Under the pieces are notes generated by a model that was not told the origin of the DNA, searched no databases, and worked only from the letters and a program-made list of their open reading frames with translations. This document shows positions 54,501-63,915 of a stretch of DNA of 64,000 nucleotides, piece after piece. The stretch is from contig NC_053391.1 in NCBI RefSeq assembly GCF_905171765.1, forward strand, positions 188,056,559 to 188,120,558, read 5' to 3'. The stretch's first letter is position 1. Each line of letters opens with the position of its first letter. Origin of the DNA: Bufo bufo (lineage: Eukaryota > Chordata > Amphibia > Anura > Bufonidae). A program made the translations under genes and the position numbers.

Positions 54501-55534
54501 TTCTACTATTGTACTATTGCTAAGTAACCATGGCAACCAGGACTGTAGTAGCGTCCCGGTTGCCGATCGGAGCCCCAGCGATTAAACTGGGACTCCGATC
54601 GGAACTCCGCTGCCACCAATGATGGGGGGGGGGGGAGAGATGGGAGGCCGCACACTGGCCACCAATGTTGTTAATGCTATAGAGGGAGGGGGGGCCGATG
54701 GGGGGCGCACACTGTGCCACCAACGAATTATTACAATAGCGGGAGGGAGGGGGGGGGGCGCACACTGTGCCACCAACGATTTATTACAATAGAGGGGGGG
54801 GGGGGGCCGCACTGGCCACCAATGATATTCAAACTGGGGAGGGGGGGGGGAGGGTCTGCCCCCTGCTGCCTGGCAGCCCTGATCTCTTACAGGGGGCCGT
54901 GATCAGCACAATTAACCCCTTCAGGTGCCGCACCTGAAGGGGTTAATTGTGCTGATCACGGCCCCCTGTAAGAGATCGGGTGCTGCCAGGCAGCAGGGGG
55001 CAGTCTTGTACACAGTTTGTAGTGTATTCTAACTAGAAGCGTCCCCATCACCATGGGAACGCTTCTGTGTTAGAATATACTGTCGGTTCTGAGTTTTCAC
55101 GAAGTGAAAACTCAGCTTTGAAAAAGCTTTTATGCAGACGGATCTTCGGATCCGTCTGTATAAAAACTAACCTACGGCCACGGATCACGGACACGGATGC
55201 CAATCTTGTGTGCATCCGTGTTCTTTCACGGACCCATTGACTTGAATGGGTCCGTGAACCGTTGGCCGTGAAAAAAATAGGACAGGTCATATTTTTTTCA
55301 CGGCCAGGAAACACGGCTCACGGATGCGGCTGCCAAACGGTGCATTTTCCGTTTTTTCCACGGAACCATTGAAAGTCAATGGGTCCGCGAAAAAAAACGG
55401 AAAACGGCACAACGGCCACGGATGCACACAACGGTCGTGTGCATGAGGCCTAAGTCAAAGCGTTTTATAGTTATCAGCACTTAAAGTGACACTGGTCAGA
55501 TTTGCAAAAAATGGCCTGGTCCTTAAGGGGTTAA

Positions 55535-55871
55535 AAAAGTAGAAAAAAAGGGAAAAAAAAGTTTTTACAAATATATAAAATAAAAAAAAAGTTCAAATCA
55601 CCCCCCCATTCCTTAAAATAAAAATACTTAAACAATAAAAAAATAAACATCATGGGCATCGCCGCATGCGAAAATGCCAATAACTATTAAACTACAGTAT
55701 AATATTAATGGCATACGGCAAATGGCATGATTAGAAAAAAAATAAAAACTGCCATTTTTTTGTCACTTCAACTACCCAATATTTTTTTTATAAAAAGTGA
55801 TAAAAAAGTCGCACACACTTCAAATTGGTATTACTGAAAAGAACAGATCGTCCCACAAAAAATGAGCCCTC
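55535..55871 (+). other. piggyBac A interior, right part, no gene
   Basis: AT-rich DNA with aaaaagtttttacaaata, atcgccgcatgcgaaaatgc and tgtcacttcaactacccaat. It is a diverged relative of the ~355-bp units in piggyBac B but single-copy here. Ends at the target duplication of the L1 tail insertion. Confidence 0.5.
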
Positions 55872-56136
55872 GAAGAGAAAGATCGCAAACCAGCTAGGAA
55901 GGCTACAGGTTGACTAAGGGAAGTTAGAGAACGAGCAGACAGGATAGGCACCTAAGGGAGGGAGGGAAATTTTATTTTTTGTTTGTTAATTTCTGTATAG
56001 TACTTAACAATTGTACTAAATAACGTGTGCTAAATTGTACATGAAATCATTGTAATACATCGCTATTATATACAAATTTTAATGTATAAACTTCAATAAA
56101 GAGTATATTTAAAAAAATAAATAAAAATGAGCCCTC
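55872..56136 (+). mobile_element. Short L1-type 3' end insertion with 14-bp target duplication
   Basis: AAAAATGAGCCCTC occurs at 55858-55871 and 56123-56136. Between them is a ~250-bp non-coding block ending tgtataaacttcaataaaga then a poly(A)-rich tail (aaaaaaataaataaa), with an AATAAA signal. A long target duplication plus A-tail identifies target-primed reverse transcription. It is consistent with the 3' UTR of an L1, although no coding part remains. Confidence 0.75.
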
Positions 56137-56391
56137 ACACAGGCCCGTACACATAACTACCAAAAAGTTTTTAAAAAAATTTCAGTATTAAAACGCAATA
56201 AAAATGATACAAGTGTGGTATTGTTGTAACCATACTGACCTGGACAATGAAGATAACAGGTCAATTTTACCCCATAGTGTACAGTGTAAAAATAAATAAA
56301 TAAAAACCTTTATCAGAATTGCGTTTTTTTCCCAATTCTACCCCATTTGGGATTTTTTTCACGCTTCCTACTACATGGTATGCAACCGTAA

Positions 56392-57088
56392 GGCCCCTTT
56401 CACACGGGCGGGATTTCCGCGTGGGTGCAATGCGTGAGTTGAACGCATTGCACCCGCACTGAATCCGGACCCATTAAATTCTATGGGGCTGTGCACATGA
56501 GCGGTGATTTTCACGCATCACTTGTGCGTTGCGTGAAAATCGCAGCAAGCTCTAAATTGTTCATTTTTAACGCAACGCAGACCCCATAGAAGTGAATGGG
56601 GCTGCGTGAAAATCGCAAACATCCACAAGCAAGTGCGGATGTGGTACGATTTTCACGCACAGTTGCTAGGAGACGAATAGGATGGATACCCGATCTTTAT
56701 TATTTTCCCTTATAACATGGTTATAAGGGAAAATAATAGCATTCTTAATACAGAGTGCATAGTACAATAGGGCTGGAGGGGTTAAAAAAAAAATATATAA
56801 TAATTTAACTCACCTTAATGAACTTGTTCGCGCAGCCCGTCTTCTCTTCTGTCTTCTTCTTTGCTGTGCAGTAGGAATAGGATCTGTGATGACATCACTG
56901 CGCTCATCACATGGTCCATCACATGATCCATCACCATGTTATAAGGAAAAATAATACAATCTACACAACACCTAACCCAAAGATGCCGATTTTTCTCACG
57001 CGCGTGCAAAACGCATTACAATGTTTTGCACTCGCACGGAAAATTTTTCCAAATGTGGGAAAAACATGACGCCCGTGTAAAAGAGGCC
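56392..57088. mobile_element. Harbinger-type MITE (TAA target duplication), one arm shortened
   Basis: The ends GGCCCCTTTCACACGGGCGG and ACGCCCGTGTAAAAGAGGCC are flanked by TAA (56389-56391, 57089-57091). Related to the MITE at 18150-19132: same tgcgattttcacgc subterminal blocks and the same core. The right half of the core is lost, since only the left donor (AAG|GTGAGTTAA on minus, GT at 56813-56812) and a TGACATCA box at about 56890 remain. Confidence 0.88.
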
Positions 57089-57244
57089 TAAATGGTGCCA
57101 TTAGAAAGTACAACTTGTCCCGCAAACAATAAGCCCTTATAAGGCTATGTGAATGGAAAAATAAAAAAGTTAGGACTATGGGAAGGTGGGGAGTGAAAAA
57201 CAAAAACGCAAAAATGGAAAATCCCAGGGTCCTTAAGGGGCTAA

Positions 57245-57810
57245 ACTGTAAATGGGAGTAAATTGTTCCACAGCATACCAGTTAAAGATCCGCAGCAGGA
57301 ACTGTAGCAGGTATAAACGGAGGATTAAGCCTTTGCAAAAGTCCTCATGTTAAGATAGCCTATTGGGGATAAATTCCATAAAGAACATGCCGGTGATAAA
57401 CCACTCCATGAGCAAAGAAGGCCAGAAAAACATCACAAAAAATGTTGCCAAAAAAAGTGCCAAACCAACCTGACCTTATATGTAGGGCCACAGTAGATAA
57501 ACTAGAATCACCTACAAAAATATTCGGGTAAGCCCAAAAAATAAAAAACGATGTATATAGGATCTAATAAAAATGAGAAACTTGAAAGAAATCCATTAAA
57601 ATTTATATATAAAAGAAATCCACACAACAGTGATAAAATAAAGCAAGGGGGACACCTGGTGGACAAATAAATGTAGGACACCACTAATAAAGGTACAGTA
57701 TGCCTGAGCCTTACAAATACACATAATTTGTGTCCTATGTTACGTCATATAACAATCAAACAGGCAAAGTGCAATACACTGCAGTTCAAAAATAAACTCG
57801 CAAAGATTAG
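57245..57810. other. Intergenic DNA, no feature recognised
   Basis: About 570 bp of AT-rich sequence between piggyBac A and the solo LTR. No frame above 60 codons and no inverted repeats or motifs I can name. Confidence 0.4.
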
Positions 57811-57815
57811 ATAGT

Positions 57816-58915
57816 TGTCACGGCCACGGTTATGGCCGTGACTCCTTGGGAGCCGCATACTGTTGCCCGCGGTTTTGGGTTGTAGTGTCAACCGCAGCTT
57901 GAGGCATAATGTAGTTAGCCTCAGGTGCGGTTGCCGCGGACAACAGCTATGTGTGCGGTTCCCTTGGAGTTATGTGCACGTTTGTATGCACTTTTGTATG
58001 TCTGTGTGCACTCTGTTTTGTGTGTGGTGTGCACTGACATCTTCCCTTCACTGTGGTTGCCCGTGGCAACGTTTGGTTGTATGTACATGTGGTGGCAGTG
58101 TCCCGGCCTTCGGGCTGACTCCCAGGACACGCTTGCCACCCATGTCGTTGCCTGCGGCAACAGCCACAGTGTGTTTGTAGTTTTGACACTTCCCCTTTAA
58201 CTTATGTTTTCCCTTCTGTGGTATTGGAAGGGTTAACTCCCTTTCTGTGTGTCTGAGTCACGGGGTGTGTCTGATTGTTGGGTGTGGCCTCTTGGCCCTA
58301 TAAAGCCTCAGTTGTAGGCAGTAGCCAGAGAGGGTGTTTCAGCCATGCTGGCTGTAGACATCCTCCTGGTTACTTACCAACTGCCAGTGGGGGCCAACCT
58401 TCTGGTCATAAGCTTTTATATGTCCTTTGGTGTCTGAAGATGTGTTTGCTTTATGTTGTTTTATTGCACCTGTGGTCCTGGGTTCCCGTGTGTTGTATGT
58501 TTGTGTGCTGAGTCCTGCTGTCTGTGGGCAGTACACCCACATGGGTTCCAGGCTTGGTTGTCTGTGGCAGGTCAGTGTGATGTTTGTGGCAAGTACCTGC
58601 CACTGCCACAGGTTGCACTTGTTCTCCCTTCCTTGCAGCTTGGCCAGTTAGACTCCTGTTCCTCCGTATCCAGAAGGAACAGGATGTCTTACTCTGACTC
58701 CTAGCCTAGGGACCGGCGGAGGGCGAGTAGGGATCCGAGGTTCCTGCGCATGGGTCCTCCTACCTTCAAGGTCGGCCCATGCAGGTAGGAGTTAGGGTCA
58801 GGTTAGGGACGCTGTTAGGAGGTGACCTGCTCCCTAATCCTGTTCGTCCTGGTCAAGCAGCGACCAACATCCTCCGGCACACGGCTGAGGGTTTCCCCCA
58901 TCCTCAGCCGTGACA
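57816..58915 (+). mobile_element. Solo LTR (1.1 kb) with perfect inverted ends and ATAGT target duplication
   Basis: Starts TGTCACGGC and ends GCCGTGACA. ATAGT is duplicated at 57811-57815 and 58916-58920. A TATA-like CCCTATAAAGCC at 58296 is followed about 25 bp later by cagttgtaggcagtagc. No internal coding region, so it is a solo LTR from recombination. The TGTCACGG...CCGTGACA ends and the length fit a Gypsy-type LTR more than a retrovirus, but I cannot prove it. Short cggttgccgcggacaacag and gttgcctgcggcaacag hairpins occur inside. Confidence 0.88.
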
Positions 58916-59039
58916 ATAGTACACTTACAACCAAACTATTCGAACCATAAAGTGGTAGGCATGATCACTGTGGGTGTTGGCCACCCACAGTATTTCTCAT
59001 TCACCCGGTGCAGTTCATAAAGATGCAGGGGCATGAGTT

Positions 59040-59290
59040 CAGTCTAGAACTTACCTCCTCATAGAAAGTGATTAGATTTGTTTGACATGACCGATCCCTC
59101 ATGAAGCCATGCTGATACAGCATTATACGCTTATTTTTATTGAGATACTCCAAGCTGGCATCTCTCAGAAAACCTTCAGTTTACCCACGAGAGATGTTAG
59201 ACTTACCAGCCTAGAGTTTCCGGACTTTGTTGCTGACCTTTTTGAATATTGCCACCACATTTGCTAAGCTATTATCAGAAATAACTGTCT
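59040..59290 (-). pseudogene. CR1-type LINE RT fragment
   Basis: Minus-strand reading gives YQHGFMRDRSCQTNLITFYE and EVSSRL, the same RT region as in the CR1 at 11162-12648, followed by a degraded N-terminal part. Only about 250 bp remain, without a LINE 3' end. Confidence 0.75.
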
Positions 59291-59301
59291 GTCTGTTACA
59301 T

Positions 59302-59527
59302 TACTTAACCTCTTAGTGACGAGCCTGTTTTGGGCCTCAATGACCAATCGATTTTTTTATTTTATTCATCGCCTTCCAAGAGCTATAACCTTTTTTTTAT
59401 TTTAAGTCTATGTAGCTGTATGGGGGTTTGTTTTTTGCGGGACAAGTTGAAGGTTATGGTGCCCTTTTGAGCAATACTGCCACTGAGTTTTTCGTTAAAT
59501 TTTGCAGCGTTCATTTCTCTGCATAAA
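59302..59527 (+). mobile_element. piggyBac-type MITE, left end only
   Basis: Starts TTAA then CCTCTTAGTGACGAGCCTG. The interior (ctatgtagctgtatgggggt, ttttttgcgggacaagttga) resembles the 23420-23520 and 24075-24160 blocks of the composite element. It is cut at 59527 by the poly(T) of an L1 3' end. Confidence 0.6.
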
Positions 59528-59866
59528 TAACTTTTTTTTTTTTTTTTATATATAATCTTTATTATGTATTTTCTTACATCGTACAAAACATTATACACAT
59601 TTAACATTACAACAAATACATATTTACCCCCCTCCCAATTTCCCTTTAATTGCTGCAAAAAAAAAACAAAAAAAAAATTTAATAATCCCTCCCCGCATTC
59701 TCTCACTCCCCATCTCCCGGGGTCCCAGCCCTCAGAAGAAAGAGTACCCAAAAAAAGGAAAGAACAAAACATAACAAAGAGAAGCTTACAATAACCATAG
59801 CTTCCATAGTTTTGCAAATCTGTTTTCCTTTTGGATATTTACCAAATGGTATTCTTCTCTGGTTAG
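59528..59866 (-). pseudogene. L1 (Tx1-like) 3' end: ORF2 tail and 3' UTR
   Basis: On the minus strand 59783-59865 reads EEYHLVNIQKENRFAKLWKL, the extreme C-terminus of L1 ORF2. A 3' UTR with C/T-rich runs follows, ending ATAAAGATTATATATAAAAA at 59530. The upstream part of ORF2 continues at 61798-61975 beyond the CR1 insertion. Confidence 0.72.
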
Positions 59867-61797
59867 TACATAGAAACATAGAATGTGTCGGCAGATAAGA
59901 ACCATTTGGCCCATCTAGTCTGCCCAATATATCTGAATCCTATTAATAGTCCCTGGCCCTATCTTATATGAAGGATAGCCTTATGCCTATCCCATGCATG
60001 CTTAAACTCCTTCACTGTATTTGCAGCTACCACTTCTGCAGGAAGGCTATTCCATGCATCCACTACTCTCTCAGTAAAGTAATACTTCCTTATATTACTT
60101 TTAAACCTAATTTAAAACTGTGTCCTCTTGTGGTAGTTTTTCTTCTTTTAAATATGCTCTCCTCCTTTACCGAGTTGATTCCCTTTATGTATTTAAAAGT
60201 TTCTATCATATCCCCTCTGTCTCTTCTTTCTTCCAAGCTATACATATTAAGGTCCTTTAACCTTTCCTGGTAAGTTTTATCCTGCAATCCATGTACTAGT
60301 TTAGTAGCTCTTCTCTGAACTCTCTCTAGAGTATCTATATCCTTCTGGAGATATGGCCTCCAGTACTGCGCACAATACTCCAAGTGAGGTCTCACCAGTG
60401 TTCTGTACAGCGGCATAAGCACTTCACTCTTTCTACTGCTTATACCTCTCCCTATACATTCAAGCATTCTGCTGGCATTTCGTGCTGCCCTATTACATTG
60501 TCTTCCCACCTTTAAGTCTTCTGAAATAATTACTCCTAAATCCCTTTCCTCAGATACTGAGGTCAGGACTGTGTCAAATATTCTATATTCTGCCCTTGGG
60601 TTTTTACGCCCCAGGTGCATCATCTTGCACTTATCCACATTAAATTTCAGTTGCCAGAGTTCTGACCATTCTTCTAGTTTTCCTAAATCCTTTTCCATTT
60701 GGCGTTTCCCTCCAGGAACATCAACCCTGTTACATATCTTTGTGTCATCAGCAAAAAGACAAACCTTACCATCGAGGCCTTTTGCAATATCACTTATGAA
60801 GATATTAAACAAAATTGGTCCCAGTACAGATCCCTGTAGAACCCCACTGGTAACATGACCTTGTTTTGAATGTTCTCCATTGACTACAACCCTCTGCTGT
60901 CTGTCACTCAGCCACTGCCTAATCCACTCAACAATATGGGAGTCCATGCTCAATGACTGCAGTTTATTGATAAGTCTTATATGTGGGACAGTGTCAAAAG
61001 CCTTACTAAAATCTAGATATGCGATGTCTACTGCACCTCCACCGTCTATTATTTTAGTCACCCAGTGAAAAAAATCTATAAGATTTGTTTGACATGATCT
61101 CCCTGAAGTAAACCCATGTTGTTTTTCATCTTGCAATCCATGGGATTTTAGATGTTCCACAATCCTATCCTTTAATAGGGTTTCCATTAATTTGCCTACT
61201 ATTGATGTCAGACTCACTGGTCTATAGTTGCTCGATTCCTCCCTACTACCTTTCTTGTGAATGGGCACGACATTTGCCAATTTCCAATCTTCCGGGACGA
61301 CTCCTGTTACTAATGATTGGTTAAATAAATCTGTTAACGGTTTTGCCAGCTCACCACTAAGCTCTTATAATAATTTTGGGGGTATCTCATCAGGCCCCTG
61401 TGACTTATTTTTCTTCACTTTAGACAGCAAACTTAGAACATCTTCCTCTGTAAAGACACATGCATCAAACAATTTATTAGTCATCCTTTCTAGTGGAGGT
61501 CCTTCTCCTTTTTCTTTTGTAAAAACTGAACAGAAGTATTCATTAAGGCAGTCGGCTAGCCCTTTATTCTCTTCTACATACCTTCCGTCCTTTGTTTTTA
61601 ATTTAGTTATTCCTTGTTTTAATTTCCTTTTTTCATTTATATATCTGAAGAATGTCTTATCCCCTTTTTTCATAGACTGAGCTAGTTTTTCTTCTGCCTG
61701 CGCTTTAGAAGTTCTTATAACTTGCTTGGCCTCTTTCTGCCTAATCTTGTAGATTTCCTTATCTTCATTGCTCTGGGTTTTTTTTATAATTACAAAA
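59867..61797 (-). mobile_element. CR1-type LINE inserted into an L1 tail
   Basis: The 3' end, read on minus, is ggcccaaatggttcttatct-style UTR (complement of 59880-59915) ending ATTCTATGTTTCTATG, the CR1 terminal octamer repeat. Coding sequence occupies 60090 to about 61790 in one frame. The flanking L1 ORF2 reads from 61798 on one side to 59866 on the other. 5' truncated upstream of the RT domain. Confidence 0.88.
60090..61790 (-). pseudogene. CR1-type reverse transcriptase, long frame with one nonsense codon
   Basis: A single frame covers the linker (KQVIRTSKAQAEEKLAQSMK, GDKTFFRYINEKRKLK), SQGPDEIPPKLL, then a TAA at 61365-61367, then NVVPIHKKGSREESSNYRPV (RT start), HGFTSGRSCQTNLIDFF, YLDFSKAFDTVPHIRL (motif A), LQGSVLGPILFNIFISD (motif B, with L for the usual P) and FADDTKICNR (motif C). 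The C-terminus has RRATKLVHG and LEERRDRGDMIETFKYIKG and ends at 60090. It lacks the endonuclease. With a single stop it is among the least decayed genes in the window. Confidence 0.9.
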
Positions 61798-61975
61798 TGC
61801 TAGCTTTTTATTTTTAATGATTTGGGCCACTTTTTAATGATTTGGGCCACTTTTTGTGCGTCTCTCCCATTCTTTGATCGAGGGGGTAGTCTTACTTCCC
61901 CAGTGTCCCATAATACATTTCCTAGCCTGAAAGAGGAGCTTGGATGCAATTTCTTGATGTTGGAGGGTATCCCTT
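61798..61975 (-). pseudogene. L1 ORF2 C-terminal fragment, upstream of the CR1 insertion
   Basis: Minus reading: EIASKLLFQARKCIMGHWGS, then KTTPSIKEWERRTKSG, the conserved ARKxIxxHW block of the L1 ORF2 C-terminus. It joins the tail at 59783-59865 once the CR1 is removed. A 20-base block (ttttaatgatttgggccact) is tandemly duplicated at 61814-61855. Confidence 0.72.
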
Positions 61976-62402
61976 TATTTTTTCCAATATAATTTTATTC
62001 ATTTTTCCCCCAAAAAATAATAATAGCAATATCATCAGTGGTCCAGAACATAAAGGACATTCATCATAAGTACAGTACATCATTACAAAGATATCTTGGA
62101 TATGCTATACAAATACAACATAGTACAGAATAATGTAATATAATACCCCCCTCCTCCCTCCCTTGCATCAGCCTAAACTCTGATAACAGCCGTTAAATTA
62201 AAGTGCGTCATTAGGGTTATATCACTTTCAAAGCTCCTAGCTTATCCTTTAGATCCTCAAGCAAATACCATGATGTCAACTTAAAGGGAGACATAATTCT
62301 TGCGTATTCATGAGACTCTATGTAATTTAATACAAACTTGTGCCAGGTGAAATATAGCTTTTTCCCCAATATTTCCTTTTGTTGTAATGCCTCAAGCCAT
62401 TC
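61976..62402 (-). pseudogene. Another L1 (Tx1-like) 3' end: ORF2 C-terminus and 3' UTR
   Basis: Frame 62217-62402 (minus) reads VEWLEALQQKEILGKKLYFT, WHKFVLNYIESHEYARIM and LEDLKDKLGALKVI then stop, an L1 ORF2 terminus. The 3' UTR with a ccctcctccctccc run follows, ending AATAAAATTATATTGGAAAA at 61976. It probably belongs with ORF1 at 62798-63915, with most of ORF2 deleted. Confidence 0.75.
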
Positions 62403-62640
62403 TACAGGGTGGGCCATTTATATGGATACACCTTAATAAAATGGGTGATGGTTGGTGATATTAACTTCCTGTTTGTGGCACATTAGTATATGTGAGGGGG
62501 GAAACTTTTCAAGATGGGTGGTGACCATGGTGGCCATTTTGAAGTCGGCCATTTTGAATCCAACTTTTGTTTTTTCAATAGGAAGAGGGTCATGTGACAC
62601 ATCAAACCTTTTGGGAATTTCACAAGAAAACATATAAAAC
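62403..62640 (+). mobile_element. Mariner-type element, left end fragment
   Basis: TA at 62403 followed by CAGGGTGGGCCATTTATATG and gatacaccttaataaaatgg, a terminus I recognise as that of a vertebrate mariner/Tc1-type element. The interior has alternating gccattttgaa blocks. No transposase and no right end; the right boundary is approximate. It sits at the deletion point of the L1. Confidence 0.6.
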
Positions 62641-62797
62641 CATGCATGAAAATATGAAAAGCGGTGTAATATTCAGTCATTCGTGCATCTCAGTGCTTCT
62701 CATTCATGTATTACCATCACCACCTCATTCAGCTGACAGCAAGTGAACTGTAGAAGTCCTACGCCGAGCGCAATCTCGGCTACTTGTAGAGATGAGG
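62641..62797. other. L1 inter-ORF spacer remnant
   Basis: Non-coding segment between the mariner end and the L1 ORF1 stop. In L1 elements of this type a spacer precedes ORF2; no ORF2 start is recognisable here. Confidence 0.4.
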
Positions 62798-63915
62798 TTA
62801 TCGTGACCATGAGTCCCTTCTCTTTGGACGAGGATTCCGCTTTCCTACTGGGACCAGTTCCCAGTCTCGTCTCAGTCTGTCCGCTGGCGGTGTACGTCTC
62901 CACTCCGGGCTCCTCGACATTTCCCTGCTCTGCTGACGTTGCCGCGTAGATCTTCCTCTTTGCCTTGGCTCTCCATATCGACCATTCGAGCGAAAAAACT
63001 CTGCTGCTGCATCAGGATCCTGGTAAGTTTTGACTGTGCCATCTATTGTGGTCACTTTTAAGGTTGCCGGGTATAATAACTGGAACTTTATTTGCTGCTT
63101 AAAGAGTTCTGAGCATACGTGACTAAACTCACATCTTCTCTTTGCTACTAGAGCCGAGTAATCTGCAAACATCAAGATGGTGTGACCTCTCACCTTTAAC
63201 GGCCCTTTGCGAGCTCTAAAGGCCCGTAGTATGGATTCTTTATCGCTATAGTCCAGAAATCGCATAATGACTTGACGCGGTTTTGTTGCCGGGTTTTGGG
63301 AGTCGGCACCTCTTGGTTTCTGCGAATCCATAGCAGGTCCAACACGGTGAACCCTTTCAACTTTGTGCCTCCCACTTAAGTTTAAGGCTTGTGGTAGCTC
63401 AATCTCACATATTTCTTTTAGGGCCGGCTGTTTAATGCTTTCTGGTAGGCCCACGATTCTCAAATTGTTCCGCCTGGACCTGTTTTCCATAGGTCTTCTA
63501 GACGGTCCTTCAGTATAATATTTTGCTTATATAAATCCTGAGTGTCTCGATTGGATCTGGAAACATCTTCTTCCATTACTGCAACCCTATGCTCCAATTC
63601 CTCTATGCTCGCCTCATGTCTCGCTACGGTGTCATGCAGCTCGTAAAGAGACTGTGAGAGAGTCTTGGAAAGTGTCTCTTTAATGTCCGGAGCTAAGTAC
63701 TTGGCCACTTCAATGGCTAGGGTCTTGTAATCAATTTTGAGCAAATCGTTATTTGCGGTGCCGCTCTCACCGGCCGTAGTTTCAGCTTCAGCTTCTTTGC
63801 TGTCACTCGGTGACGCGGGGCGGGAATCCGCCATCTTAATCAGCATGGCGCCTGCGGTCTGCTTTGCACCGCTCTTTACTTGCCGTCTGCCACTCCGTAA
63901 TAGATATCGGTCCAT
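62798..63915 (-). pseudogene. L1 (Tx1-like) ORF1, complete but for one frameshift
   Basis: From the ATG at 63915: a basic start, an acidic linker (SPSDSKEAEAETTAGESG), a long coiled coil (YELHDTVARHEASIEELEHR and on, residues about 85-145), then a frameshift near 63475-63490 into RSRRNNLRIVGLPESIKQPA (RRM entry), VERVHRVGPAMDSQ, VIMRFLDYSDKESILRAFRA and ILMFADYSALVAKRRCEF (C-terminal domain). An Arg/Ser-rich tail (RQRGRSTRQRQQSREMSRSP) follows, to the stop at 62798. ORF1p binds LINE RNA as a trimer. The RS-rich tail is longer than in the ORF1 at 1863-2807. The 5' UTR begins right of 63915 and leaves the window. Confidence 0.88.

Larger units (their letters stand above)
53404..55450. mobile_element. 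Harbinger-type element C, 2-kb nested palindrome (TAA target duplication)
   Basis: The ends GGCCTCATGCACACGGCCGT and ACGGTCGTGTGCATGAGGCC are flanked by TAA (53401-53403, 55451-55453). The whole element is a palindrome centred near 54410. Each arm carries, from outside in, ggatccgt-rich subterminal DNA, a cgttcccatggtgatgggga block, a smaller palindrome (53905-54040 and 54860-55000), a C- or G-rich tandem array, and a core ending in an outward splice donor. No transposase. Confidence 0.9.
49965..55534. mobile_element. piggyBac-type element B, non-autonomous, internally tandem-repeated
   Basis: Left: TTAA (49965-49968) then CCCCTTACGGACACATGAC. Right: GGCCTGGTCCTTAAGGGG then TTAA (55531-55534). 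Near the left end two copies of an accggtacg-type block (49989, 50032) look like subterminal sites. The interior has five ~355-bp units (50591-52360) and two ~395-bp units (52213-53010). No transposase frame. Harbinger C is inserted near its right end. Confidence 0.82.
47342..57244. mobile_element. piggyBac-type element A, host of nested insertions
   Basis: The left end is TTAACCCTTTAAGGTCCCC and the right end GGGTCCTTAAGGGGCTAA. One TTAA has drifted to CTAA (57241-57244). Removing hAT E2 (47759-49806 with its TSD) and piggyBac B (49965-55534) makes the flanking non-coding sequence read through. A's own DNA is about 47342-47758, 49815-49964 and 55535-57244, plus a later L1 tail and Harbinger MITE. 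It encodes no transposase. Confidence 0.75.

Noticed and set aside
57863..58704. Cys-rich ORFs of 75-105 codons on both strands
   Set aside because: They fall inside the solo LTR at 57816-58915 and overlap on both strands; composition effect of TGT/TGC-rich DNA.
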